A stretch of 17,148 bases of DNA from Synergistaceae bacterium UBA1358 (GTDB lineage Bacteria; Synergistota; Synergistia; Synergistales; Synergistaceae). Positions 6,293-13,914 of this stretch are shown here, piece after piece. A program made the translations under genes and the position numbers. Location of the stretch: assembly GCA_002306075.1 (NCBI GenBank), contig DBRW01000026.1:1-17148 (forward strand), in the 5' to 3' direction. Below the pieces are notes generated by a model, which saw only the letters and a program-made list of their open reading frames with translations, searched no databases and had not been told where the DNA came from. How positions within the stretch are numbered: position 1 is the first letter of the stretch; each line of letters begins with the position of its first letter.

Positions 6293-7690
6293 ATGAAACG
6301 TTCACTGCGGACCCAGATGCTTTTCCAGTATGTGGTCATCGTCATAATATGCATGCTCGTGATACCGGCGGGCATATCAAAGCTGCTTGACAGGCAGTTC
6401 CGCCTTTTTACTTCGGACAGGCTCCGCGAAGATCAGCAGGAGGCAGTTCGGATACTGGAAGATAGCTATGCACTGCAGGGCCGCTGGGACATGACGGCGC
6501 TTGCCGGGCTGAGAGGGGACATCCTCCGATGGCCTATGGTCCATGCAGCCCTCTACGACACGGAAGGGACACTGATAGCCGAGTTCAGGCGGCCCATGAG
6601 ACACGGCGCCATGAGGGGGCCTGCGATGAACAGCGGCAGGGATGAGCGGGGATTCGCCGTTCCCGGAAGGGGCGAACTGGTGATGAACGAGCTCCCGGTC
6701 TCTTACGGAGGCAGGCCCGTCGGTACCGTACGTTTCCTCTGTCTGCCTTTTGTTGAAAGCAGAGAAGGCATCTTTCTGAGAAAATTCAATTCCCATATGA
6801 AATATGCCATAGGCGGCATGCTCATCATCGCGGTCATCATATCTTTTGTAATGGCAGACCTGATCAGCCGGCCAGTCCTGAATGTGTCCAAGATGGCGTC
6901 ACTCATCGGCAAGGGCAGATATCGGGCGGATGAAGGCCTGAAGTCGAATATCACGGAACTTCAGACACTGATAGACAGCATCAAACGGCTCGGCCTGGGA
7001 CTCGAAGAACAGGAAGAACTCCGTAAGAGGCTCATGAGCGACATTGCGCACGAACTCAGGAACCCGCTCGCGATAATCAAATCGCACCTGGAAGCTTTCG
7101 AGGACGGGGTATGGGAACCCACGGAAGAGCGGCTCAGGCTTACAGTTGATGAGATAGACAGACTTTCAAGGATGATCTCCGAGATCGAAAAGCTGACTTC
7201 GATAGAGAATGCAGGAAACGGCATCGTGCTCGGATCCGCCGATCTGTCGGATCTGACCGGGAGGGTAGCCATGACCTACGACCCGCTTTACAGGTCAAAA
7301 TCCGTAGATCTGAAAAGGGAGATCGAGCCTGATGTATCCATTGCGGCAGATGAGACGAAGATAAGACAGGCAGTCGAAAACCTCCTTTCCAACGCGCTCA
7401 GATACACCGACAGCGGAGGGACTGTGACCCTCTCTCTCGCAAGATCGGACGGGACCGCAGTTATAAAAGTCAGCGACACCGGCATAGGTATATCAGAGCA
7501 GGACCTTCCGTATATCTTTGAACGTTTCTACAGGACCGACAAGTCACGGACCAGGTCAAGCGGAGGTCTCGGCATTGGGCTGGCAATAACGAGGGCAATA
7601 GTCGAAGCACACGGCGGCAATGTCAGGGCCGAAAGCAGAGAGGGCAAAGGCAGTACGTTTACGATCACGCTCCCTCTCAAAAGAGCATAG
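6293..7690 (+). CDS. Sensor histidine kinase with HAMP domain
   Basis: A 465-aa membrane histidine kinase in the usual order: transmembrane segment 1 (about 10-29), an extracytoplasmic sensor domain (30-170), transmembrane segment 2 (about 171-190), HAMP, then HisKA with the phospho-acceptor in SDIAHELRNPL (H253). The HATPase domain follows, with the N box ENLLSNALRY (362-371), the G1 box VSDTGIGI, FERFYRTDKSR, and the G2 box GGLGIGLAI (424-432). All catalytic motifs are intact. ATG 6293 has GGAG at 7-nt spacing inside the end of the regulator gene, and the earlier in-frame start at 6260 lies within that gene. The sensor domain carries a Met/Arg/His-rich stretch (about 100-119: PMRH, GAMRGPAM), which could touch a metal, peptide or surface ligand. 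That is speculation. It pairs with the preceding response regulator. Confidence 0.94.
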   Translation: MKRSLRTQMLFQYVVIVIICMLVIPAGISKLLDRQFRLFTSDRLREDQQEAVRILEDSYALQGRWDMTALAGLRGDILRWPMVHAALYDTEGTLIAEFRRPMRHGAMRGPAMNSGRDERGFAVPGRGELVMNELPVSYGGRPVGTVRFLCLPFVESREGIFLRKFNSHMKYAIGGMLIIAVIISFVMADLISRPVLNVSKMASLIGKGRYRADEGLKSNITELQTLIDSIKRLGLGLEEQEELRKRLMSDIAHELRNPLAIIKSHLEAFEDGVWEPTEERLRLTVDEIDRLSRMISEIEKLTSIENAGNGIVLGSADLSDLTGRVAMTYDPLYRSKSVDLKREIEPDVSIAADETKIRQAVENLLSNALRYTDSGGTVTLSLARSDGTAVIKVSDTGIGISEQDLPYIFERFYRTDKSRTRSSGGLGIGLAITRAIVEAHGGNVRAESREGKGSTFTITLPLKRA

Positions 7691-7714
7691 ATCGATCCGG
7701 GGGTGCATCATCCG

Positions 7715-8962
7715 ATGAAAAATAAACTTATAGCGGCGGTATCAATTCTCCTGATCCTCTCAGCCGGGACTGCGATGGCAGAGACATTGACACTGGAAGA
7801 ATGCATTGATACAGCACTAAAGAATCACCCTGACATGGTCGCGGCAGAGGCGCAGATCGCCTCCAGGAAAGCTGCGGCAGGGGAGAGCGCTGCCGGCGCC
7901 AGGCCGCAGATCAAGGCGGGAGCTTCCTATACCAGGAGCGACAGTACCAACAAAACAGACGACGACGGAAGTTACAACACCTCCGTTTCTCTTGAGCAGT
8001 CTGTCTACGACTGGGGTAAAAGGGGCCTCCGGATAGAGGGGGCAAAGATAAACATGAGTGCCGCGGAAGCGGAATACATGGATACAAGGGACAAGGTCAT
8101 CGCAGCGGTCAGGTCGGCATATTACAACCTTAACAGAGCTGTAAGGCAGCATGAGGTTGCAAAGGCCAGGTATGACAATTACCAGAAGAGGCTCTCCTGG
8201 GCGAGGTCCTACTACGAGGTCGGTACAAAGCCCAAAATTGAGGTGACAAAGGCTGAAGCTGACCTTGCAAATTCAAAGCTGACGCTTGTCAAGGCCGGGT
8301 CAGCGGCAGAGCAGTACAGGGCGCAGCTTGCCTCGGCAATGGGCCTGCCGATGATGGAAATAAAAGACTTTGCAGATGTACTCACCTACGAAGACTGGGG
8401 AGTGTCTATTGAGAAGGCAGTTGAGAGAGCCCTCTCGAACAGGCCTGACCTTGTCGCACAGCGAAGGAGGGTCGAATATGCAGAGACCCTCCTTGCATTG
8501 GAGAAGAAGGGGCTCTCCCCCGAAATAAGCGCATCAGCCGGGTACAGCGCATACGGAAATGCTCCGTTTGACGACAACGGATGGAATGCCAAACTGTCGC
8601 TGAGTTTTCCGATATATGACGGAGGGCTTACCAGAAGCAGGGTGGAAGGAGCCGAGGCGGATCTTGCCGTTTCAAAAGCGCAGTTCGACAGAGCCTCAAA
8701 CGATGTTATGCTTGAGGTAAGGAAGGCCTGGCATGCACTGGCTGAGGCTAAAGAGGCGCTTAATGCCTCCCTTGAAGCCGAGAGGCAGGCCAGGGAGACT
8801 TATGAACTGGCTGAAGGGCGCTACGAAGCGGGAGTGGGAAGCAGTCTTGAGATATCCGATGCAGTCGAAAGCTACGCCTCGGCCCAGACAAACACCATCC
8901 TCTCGCTCTATGAATGCAAGGCAAAGCGCCTTGATCTCGAAAAGGCCATGGGAGGTCTTTAA
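7715..8962 (+). CDS. TolC-family outer-membrane efflux channel
   Basis: A 415-aa TolC-family outer-membrane factor, the exit duct of tripartite exporters. A signal peptide (MKNKLIAAV, hydrophobic core, AMA near residue 22) is followed by the typical start LTLEECIDTALKNHPDM. Two long helical OEP repeats each include a beta segment, as in QIKAGASYTRS and EISASAGYSAYG, and a VGTKPKIEVTKAEADLANSK/EAGVGSSLEISDAVESY helix pair. In-frame starts are GTG 7703 and ATG 7715. I chose the ATG because a GGGGG run (7699-7703) lies about 10 nt upstream and the signal peptide then starts normally. The gene follows the kinase by 24 nt and precedes the adaptor by 2 nt. Its presence shows that the cell has an outer membrane. 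Confidence 0.92.
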   Translation: MKNKLIAAVSILLILSAGTAMAETLTLEECIDTALKNHPDMVAAEAQIASRKAAAGESAAGARPQIKAGASYTRSDSTNKTDDDGSYNTSVSLEQSVYDWGKRGLRIEGAKINMSAAEAEYMDTRDKVIAAVRSAYYNLNRAVRQHEVAKARYDNYQKRLSWARSYYEVGTKPKIEVTKAEADLANSKLTLVKAGSAAEQYRAQLASAMGLPMMEIKDFADVLTYEDWGVSIEKAVERALSNRPDLVAQRRRVEYAETLLALEKKGLSPEISASAGYSAYGNAPFDDNGWNAKLSLSFPIYDGGLTRSRVEGAEADLAVSKAQFDRASNDVMLEVRKAWHALAEAKEALNASLEAERQARETYELAEGRYEAGVGSSLEISDAVESYASAQTNTILSLYECKAKRLDLEKAMGGL

Positions 8963-8964
8963 GA

Positions 8965-10167
8965 ATGAACATTGCAGGCAGGAAAATTTCAAAAAAACTT
9001 AAGGGCAGGATCATCGGAGCAGTACTCTTGCTGGCCGCTCTGTTTGGGGTAATTTACTGGAATTACGGCAGAAGTTCTGATGAGATAAGCTACAGGACAG
9101 AAAGGGCAGTCAGGTCGGATCTGCGTTCAGTCATACAGGCCACCGGCACCCTTGATGCTGTGGAAACTGTGGATGTCGGTACCCAGATATCAGGCACAGT
9201 CAGGGAAATATACATCGACTACAACAGCGTAGTAAAAAAAGGACAGATCATTGCTGAGATAGATTCGGCCACACAGGAGGCCGACGTTGCACAGGCAGAG
9301 GCGAACCTTATGGCAGCCAGAGCAGATCTTATGAATTCGGAGGCGGTCCTGTCCAATGCTGAAAAGAGCCTTGCCAGGACAAGAAAGCTGGCAGAAAAGG
9401 ACCTTATAGCGAAAGCCGATGCGGATACAGAAGAGAAAACATACCTTACTGCAAGGGCACAGGTCGCTGCGTCAAAAGCAAGGATCAGCCAGTATGACGC
9501 CACTCTGAGAAAAGCAAGGATCAACCTGGGTTATACAAAGATATACTCTCCGGTGGACGGGGTGGTGGTATCCAAGAACGTTGAGAAGGGACAGACCGTC
9601 GCGGCAAGTTATCAGACCCCGAGCATTGCGGAGATAGCGAAGGATCTCAGCCAGATGCAGGTCGAAGTCAATGTCGACGAGGCCGATATCGGAGGAGTGA
9701 GGGAGGGACAGAAGGCGACCTTTACAGTTGATGCCCATCCCAACGAACCGTTCGAAGGAAAAGTTACTCAGGTGCGCTTTTCGCCTACAACTACCGACAA
9801 CGTAGTTACATATGCGGTAATAGTGAGAGTCTCCAATGATAAGGGACTCCTGATGCCGGGGATGACTGCAAATGTCTCGCTTATCGTTGAAGAACGGCAG
9901 GATGTGATCGTCGTTCCGAACAGCGCTTTCAGGTTCAAGCCCGCGGATCCTTCAGCAAACCAGAAGCAGCAGGGGCCTCCCGGGATGGGTGCACAGACAG
10001 TGGCGGAAGTAAAGGCCCCGGCTGTATACATGCTCAATAAAAAAGCCCCGGTAAGGATCGAGGTCAAAAAAGGCATATCAGACGGACAGAACACGGAGAT
10101 AATCTCCGGGCTCAAAGAGGGCGATGAGGTAATTACGGGGATCATCGTTCCCAACGGAGCGAAATAG
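8965..10167 (+). CDS. macA: MacA-type periplasmic adaptor (HlyD/membrane-fusion family)
   Basis: A 400-aa membrane-fusion adaptor linking an inner-membrane ABC transporter to the TolC-like channel. One N-terminal transmembrane anchor (about 14-32) precedes a lipoyl-like half (GTLDAVETVDVGTQISGTV, about 64-82), a long alpha-helical hairpin (about 105-185), the second lipoyl half (YSPVDGVVVSKNVEKGQTV), a beta-barrel domain (VDEADIGGVREGQKATFTVDA) and a membrane-proximal domain. A Pro/Gln/Gly-rich insertion (about 326-345) lies after VVPNSAFRF. ATG 8965 has GGGAGG (8950-8955) at 9-nt spacing, 2 nt after the channel gene. The helical hairpin and the following MacB-like genes point to a MacAB-TolC arrangement. 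Substrate (macrolide, peptide, lipid or siderophore) is not evident. Confidence 0.9.
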   Translation: MNIAGRKISKKLKGRIIGAVLLLAALFGVIYWNYGRSSDEISYRTERAVRSDLRSVIQATGTLDAVETVDVGTQISGTVREIYIDYNSVVKKGQIIAEIDSATQEADVAQAEANLMAARADLMNSEAVLSNAEKSLARTRKLAEKDLIAKADADTEEKTYLTARAQVAASKARISQYDATLRKARINLGYTKIYSPVDGVVVSKNVEKGQTVAASYQTPSIAEIAKDLSQMQVEVNVDEADIGGVREGQKATFTVDAHPNEPFEGKVTQVRFSPTTTDNVVTYAVIVRVSNDKGLLMPGMTANVSLIVEERQDVIVVPNSAFRFKPADPSANQKQQGPPGMGAQTVAEVKAPAVYMLNKKAPVRIEVKKGISDGQNTEIISGLKEGDEVITGIIVPNGAK

Positions 10168-10869
10168 ATGACATTGGTAGAACTGAAGGATATCCGCAAA
10201 AGCTTCAGCATGGGCAGAGAGGAAGTGGAGATACTCCATGGGATAAGCCTCTCTGTTGAAAAGGGTGAGTTCGTTGCGATGATGGGCCCTTCGGGCTCAG
10301 GAAAGTCAACTACCATGAACATTCTCGGGTGTTTGGATAAACCAACATCCGGGACATATTTTCTTAACGGACAGAATATCAATGACCTTGAAAGCGATGA
10401 GCTTGCGGTGATAAGAAACAGGACGATCGGTTTCGTCTTTCAGGGATTCAACCTGCTGCAGAAGACAAGCGCGTTGGAGAACGTAGAGCTTCCGCTCCTA
10501 TATGCAGGAATGCAGAAAAAAGAACGCAGGGAGAGGGCTAAAGAAGCCCTCATCCAGATGGGACTGGAAGACAGGCTATACCACGAGCCGACACAGCTTT
10601 CGGGGGGCCAGCAGCAGAGAGTCGCGATCGCACGGGGCATAGTAAACAGGGCCCCTATCCTTATGGCTGATGAACCTACCGGAAATCTTGACTCGAAGAC
10701 AAGCGACGAAATAATGGGACTGTTCAAAAAGATCAACGAGAAAGAGGGGACAACGATACTGTTGGTCACCCATGAACCTGACGTCGCCGCTTACGCAAAG
10801 AGGATAGTTCATTTCAAGGATGGCATGATAACGAGCGATGAACCAAACCGGATGGTGAAAAGCGCATGA
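10168..10869 (+). CDS. MacB-type ABC transporter ATP-binding protein
   Basis: A 233-aa ATPase subunit of the MacB/LolD/FtsE group of mechanotransmission ABC transporters. It has Walker A GPSGSGKST (40-48), the Q-loop in FVFQGFNLL, the signature LSGGQQQR (144-151), Walker B ILMADEPTGNLD (164-175) and the switch His in VTHEPD (H202). All motifs needed for ATP hydrolysis are present. The ATG directly follows the adaptor stop codon, with GGAG at 8-nt spacing, and the permease gene overlaps its end by 4 nt (ATGA), so translation is coupled. In E. coli MacB the ATPase and permease are one chain. Here they are separate polypeptides, which is common in other phyla. Confidence 0.94.
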   Translation: MTLVELKDIRKSFSMGREEVEILHGISLSVEKGEFVAMMGPSGSGKSTTMNILGCLDKPTSGTYFLNGQNINDLESDELAVIRNRTIGFVFQGFNLLQKTSALENVELPLLYAGMQKKERRERAKEALIQMGLEDRLYHEPTQLSGGQQQRVAIARGIVNRAPILMADEPTGNLDSKTSDEIMGLFKKINEKEGTTILLVTHEPDVAAYAKRIVHFKDGMITSDEPNRMVKSA

Positions 10870-12083
10870 TATCGATGACAGAGATCTCCCGCACCGCAGT
10901 AAGGGCGCTGCGCCGGAACAAGACCAGGTCGATGCTTACTGCCCTGGGCATCATAATCGGTGTAGCGGCTGTAATAGCAGCTTTCGCCGTAGGCCAGGGA
11001 GCGAACAAGAGCATAGACGAACAGATCGCCTCCTTCGGAAGCAACTTTATAATGGTATTTCCTGACAGATCAGCATCGTCAGCTTCGGGCACCGTCAGAT
11101 ACATCACATATGATGATGCCCTTGCCGTAGAGCGGGAGGTCTCCGGGATCGAGGCAGTGGCGCCAATGATCAATACATCTGCCCAGCTTGTTTACGGCAA
11201 CACTAACTGGAGTACGAGCGTCATAGGAAGCACTCCCGCATATTCACTGGTTCAGGACAGGGAGGTGGAGTACGGCAGGAACATCAATGACAGCGACGTA
11301 AGACAGGGTGCCAAGATCGCTGTGATAGGGAAGACCATCGCGGATAAGATGTTCTTCGGGGAAGACCCTGTAGGCAGGTCAATAAGGATCAAGAAGGTCC
11401 CGTTCACGATAATCGGTGTATTCAGAACGAAGGGCCAGAATACCATGGGGCAGGACCAGGACGACCTTGTCCTCGTTCCCCTGACGGCAGCGCAGAGGAG
11501 GCTTGTCCGCTGGAACACTCCCGGAAGGATAAGCACCATATACGTCAAGGGTGTTTCGATGAACGCGCTTCAGTACATACAGAATGAGACGGAGGTCCTT
11601 ATGAGGGAGAGGCACAGGATCAGGCCCGGAGAACCGGACGACTTCTCCGTCAGGAACATATCCCAGATGCTCGAGGCGCGCCGGAAGACTACGGCCATCA
11701 TGTCTATGCTCCTCGGCTCCATAGCTGTAATATCCCTTGTGGTCGGGGGAATAGGCATAATGAATATAATGCTCGTCTCTGTCACTGAAAGGACCAGGGA
11801 GATAGGGATAAGGATGGCAGTCGGGGCTAAGTCACGGGACATCCGTTTCCAGTTCCTTATTGAGGCGGTAGTTCTTTCGATGGTAGGCGGCACACTGGGA
11901 ATAATACTGGGCGTCTTTGCGGGGCATGCGCTTGCTTCGTTTACAGCAGCCCCGCCTATATTTTCTGCCGGGTCCATAATACTGGCATTTGTCTTTTCGG
12001 CCCTTGTCGGCATAGGTTTCGGCTATTACCCGGCATGGAAGGCCTCCCTTCTTGATCCGATCGACGCGCTGAAATACGAATAA
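10866..12083 (+). CDS. MacB/FtsX-type ABC transporter permease
   Basis: A 405-aa inner-membrane permease with the MacB layout of four transmembrane helices: one N-terminal (about 24-44), a large periplasmic domain (about 45-275), then three C-terminal helices (about 279-303, 331-356 and 368-388). Family blocks include LRRNKTRSMLTALGIIIGV at the N-terminus, VGGIGIMNIMLVSVTERTREIGIRMAVGA, and the C-terminal YYPAWKASLLDPIDALKYE. The ATG at 10866 overlaps the ATPase stop (ATGA), and a second in-frame ATG at 10875 is an alternative. Both RBS candidates are weak, so coupling to the upstream gene is likely. With the adaptor and channel genes it completes a tripartite exporter. Transport would occur from the periplasm or inner-membrane leaflet through the channel, as known for MacAB-TolC. 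Confidence 0.93.
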   Translation: MISMTEISRTAVRALRRNKTRSMLTALGIIIGVAAVIAAFAVGQGANKSIDEQIASFGSNFIMVFPDRSASSASGTVRYITYDDALAVEREVSGIEAVAPMINTSAQLVYGNTNWSTSVIGSTPAYSLVQDREVEYGRNINDSDVRQGAKIAVIGKTIADKMFFGEDPVGRSIRIKKVPFTIIGVFRTKGQNTMGQDQDDLVLVPLTAAQRRLVRWNTPGRISTIYVKGVSMNALQYIQNETEVLMRERHRIRPGEPDDFSVRNISQMLEARRKTTAIMSMLLGSIAVISLVVGGIGIMNIMLVSVTERTREIGIRMAVGAKSRDIRFQFLIEAVVLSMVGGTLGIILGVFAGHALASFTAAPPIFSAGSIILAFVFSALVGIGFGYYPAWKASLLDPIDALKYE

Positions 12084-12088
12084 GACCA

Positions 12089-12118
12089 AGGGGCGTCCTC
12101 TCTTTAGAGCTCGCCCCT
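12089..12118. terminator. Hairpin between convergent genes, possible bidirectional terminator
   Basis: AGGGGCG (12089-12095) pairs with CGCCCCT (12112-12118), with a further CTC/GAG pairing inside (12100-12102 and 12107-12109). The hairpin lies at the junction of the exporter operon and the convergent glycosylase gene, overlapping the latter's stop codon. No T-run follows on either strand, so termination is plausible but unproved. Confidence 0.35.
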
Positions 12119-12595
12119 CAGCGCGTCTCTCACCGCTCTTTCCCACATGTCCGTCTTTTCCCTGTCTCTGCCGGCGCATGCCGGACTTGTAGATAACAGT
12201 GTCGTATGGGGCAAATGCGGCTTGCCGAAATAATTTCTGTAGCTTCTGAATGCAAAACCGCCGTTAAAAATTATGGATGATATGGCAGGATATCCTTTAA
12301 GCAATCCGGGAACATCGTTCGGGATCGCGGTCCTGATGCTGCTGTCGCTGCTCCCGGTGCGCTCAGCTGACTTTATCACATCCCACAGTGCGATGCGGTT
12401 TTCAGCCAGAAGCCCGATCTTAGTCCTGTAATCTGAAGAATAAGGCATTACAAATACAGAGAACATAATTTTCCAGAAACTGTTCTGTCCATTCGCGTAG
12501 TACTCATTCTCCCTCAAAGACCTCACCCCCGGAAGCGAGCCGAGAATAAGCACCTTTGACCTTTTGTCGATTATCGGCTCAAAGCTGAATTCCAT
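12104..12595 (-). CDS. DNA-deoxyinosine glycosylase-like protein (uracil-DNA glycosylase superfamily)
   Basis: A 163-aa protein resembling the small hypoxanthine/deoxyinosine DNA glycosylases (UDG superfamily, family 6 type) that remove deaminated bases in base-excision repair. It has SKVLILGSLPGVRSL (residues 13-27, motif 1 region), the Asn/Tyr-rich ENEYYANGQNSFWKIM (29-44, with likely catalytic Asn candidates), a conserved IALWDVI (68-74), IIFNGG (108-113) and the motif 2-like LLSTSPA (133-139). The in-frame reading continues upstream to 12736. I chose ATG 12595 because GGGAGG lies 9 nt before it and family members begin with a similar FxPI sequence. The gene converges on the exporter permease, 20 nt apart, and diverges from carAB. 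Family placement is from remembered motif patterns. The exact base specificity is inferred. Confidence 0.78.
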   Translation of the reverse strand: MEFSFEPIIDKRSKVLILGSLPGVRSLRENEYYANGQNSFWKIMFSVFVMPYSSDYRTKIGLLAENRIALWDVIKSAERTGSSDSSIRTAIPNDVPGLLKGYPAISSIIFNGGFAFRSYRNYFGKPHLPHTTLLSTSPACAGRDREKTDMWERAVRDALRGEL

Positions 12596-12616
12596 CTCCA
12601 CTGACCTCCCGCACCA

Positions 12617-12622
12617 ATTATA
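12617..12622 (-). promoter_or_regulatory. Possible -10 element of the glycosylase gene
   Basis: A perfect TATAAT lies on the minus strand at 12622-12617. It would give a leader of only about 15 nt, starting essentially at the RBS. No convincing -35 is seen at 16-18 nt, so support is weak. Confidence 0.35.
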
Positions 12623-12676
12623 ACCCGCACTGTACACTATTAAATCATGCAACCGATTGAACTTTTGCAGGAACTT

Positions 12677-12697
12677 GTTTTTTTGCACACAAAAAAC
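12677..12697. repeat. 7-bp inverted repeat between divergent genes
   Basis: GTTTTTT (12677-12683) and AAAAAAC (12691-12697) flank TGCACAC. The right arm ends 2 nt before the carA -35. It could be an operator for the divergent genes, or chance in A/T tracts. Confidence 0.3.
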
Positions 12698-12699
12698 TC

Positions 12700-12727
12700 T
12701 TGACGGATTTCGATTCCCGGCTATAAT
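12700..12727 (+). promoter_or_regulatory. Predicted sigma-70 promoter of carAB
   Basis: TTGACG (12700-12705, 5 of 6) and a perfect TATAAT (12722-12727) are separated by 16 nt. The start site would be near 12734, leaving a leader of about 127 nt before carA. This is the best-matching promoter in the window. Confidence 0.75.
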
Positions 12728-12769
12728 ACTCAACAACTTTGAACCGCAGGTAATTATATAAAATAAACA

Positions 12770-12792
12770 AAACTAAATTTTAGGTTTAGTTT
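12770..12792 (+). repeat. Perfect 8-bp inverted repeat in the carA leader
   Basis: AAACTAAA (12770-12777) and TTTAGTTT (12785-12792) flank a 7-nt spacer. It lies about 36 nt inside the predicted transcript. The stem is AT-rich and lacks a following T-run, so a DNA-binding site is likelier than a terminator. Function is not known. Confidence 0.5.
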
Positions 12793-12826
12793 ACTTTCCT
12801 GCCGGAGAAAAAGCGCAACTTATTTC

Positions 12827-12840
12827 CCATTTTTAAATGG
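12827..12840 (+). repeat. Short palindrome just upstream of the carA RBS
   Basis: CCATTT-TT-AAATGG has 6-bp arms and ends 4 nt before the AAAGGGG ribosome-binding site (12845-12851). It might influence initiation of carA. It also contains an ATG (12837) in frame with carA, considered under that gene. Confidence 0.4.
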
Positions 12841-12860
12841 CGATAAAGGGGATACAAAAG

Positions 12861-13913
12861 ATGAAGAACAAAGTCTTCCTGACACTTGCGGACGGAAGCG
12901 TATGGGCCGGACGGGGCAGGCTTGCCGCACCCACCGAAGGCGAGGTTGTCTTTACGACAGCGGGATGCGGATATCCACAGACCCTTTCAGACCCTTCGTA
13001 CTGCGGACAGATGGTCGTCTTCGCATACCCGCCGGTAGGGATATACGGCGTAGACACAGAACGTCTCGAAGGACGACGTCCGTGGCTTTCCGCAGCACTT
13101 GTATCCTGTCTCGACGAAACTGAAAATGGACGGTTCAGGCCCCTCAGTTCATGGATGGAGGAAAACGGGATCCCGCTGATAGATGGCATCGACACAAGAC
13201 AGCTGATATTAAAGATAAGGGAGATCGGTTCGATAATGGGAAGACTCGATCATTCCCCGACACTTCCCGAAATAAGAGAGCTTCCGCATGATCTTGTCGA
13301 CAGAGTCTCATGCAGTGATACCGAAGTGATCGGAGACGGTGATGTCTCGGTCGCTGTAATGGATTACGGCGCAAAGGAGAATATCATCAGGAGCATGGCC
13401 GCAAGAGGATGCAGGGTCATCAGGTTCCCACACGGGACAAAGGCGGAAGAGGTCCTTTCGTCCGGCGTCAGCGGGATCATACTGAGCAACGGCCCGGGCG
13501 ATCCGTCCGTCCTTGACAGCGAAACGGAAGAGATACGGAAACTTCTGGGCAAAAGACCTCTGCTTGGGATATGCCTCGGCAATCAGCTCCTTGCAAGGGC
13601 GTGCGGCGCGAAGACCCAAAAGATGAAATACGGACACCGAGGAGCCAACCAGCCTGTGGTCGATGTCTCGACAGGCAGGGGGATCCTTACCAGCCAGAAC
13701 CACCAGTATGTCGTCACGGAAGAGAGCCTCTGCGGAACGGGGCTTGAGGTGGCCTTCAGACACCTCGGCGACGGGACAGTAGAGGGGCTGATCAACAGGG
13801 AGTCCGATGCATTCAGCGTTCAGTTCCATCCTGAGGCCTCGCCGGGACCTGAGGACGCGTCATACATATTCGATGATTTTGTCGCACATATCCGCGAGTC
13901 AGGAGATAGATAG
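12861..13913 (+). CDS. carA: Carbamoyl-phosphate synthase, small (glutamine amidotransferase) subunit
   Basis: A 350-aa small subunit that hydrolyses glutamine and channels ammonia to CarB for carbamoyl phosphate, the precursor of pyrimidines and arginine. The N-terminal CarA domain (about 1-150) has LADGSVWAGRG and TTAGCGYPQTLSDPSYCGQ. The class I amidotransferase domain follows, with VMDYGAKENI (167-176), ILSNGPGDP (207-215), the nucleophile in LLGICLGNQLLA (C238), KYGHRGANQPV (256-266), and the catalytic His and Glu in FHPEASPGP (H323 and E325). The triad is intact. Two starts are possible, ATG 12837 and ATG 12861. The second is preferred because AAAGGGG (12845-12851) is 9 nt upstream and it gives the usual family N-terminus. 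carB follows by 1 nt, so the two are co-translated. No other pyrimidine or arginine gene is visible here. Confidence 0.96.
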   Translation: MKNKVFLTLADGSVWAGRGRLAAPTEGEVVFTTAGCGYPQTLSDPSYCGQMVVFAYPPVGIYGVDTERLEGRRPWLSAALVSCLDETENGRFRPLSSWMEENGIPLIDGIDTRQLILKIREIGSIMGRLDHSPTLPEIRELPHDLVDRVSCSDTEVIGDGDVSVAVMDYGAKENIIRSMAARGCRVIRFPHGTKAEEVLSSGVSGIILSNGPGDPSVLDSETEEIRKLLGKRPLLGICLGNQLLARACGAKTQKMKYGHRGANQPVVDVSTGRGILTSQNHQYVVTEESLCGTGLEVAFRHLGDGTVEGLINRESDAFSVQFHPEASPGPEDASYIFDDFVAHIRESGDR

Positions 13914-13914
13914 C

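Noticed and set aside
12596..12736. N-terminal 47-residue extension of the glycosylase
   Set aside because: The extension crosses the probable -10 and the RBS, has no family similarity, and the internal ATG at 12595 has a GGGAGG at ideal spacing.
13807..13914. 36-residue N-terminal extension of CarB
   Set aside because: It overlaps the conserved end of carA in another frame. ATG 13915 has a good RBS and gives the normal CarB N-terminus.
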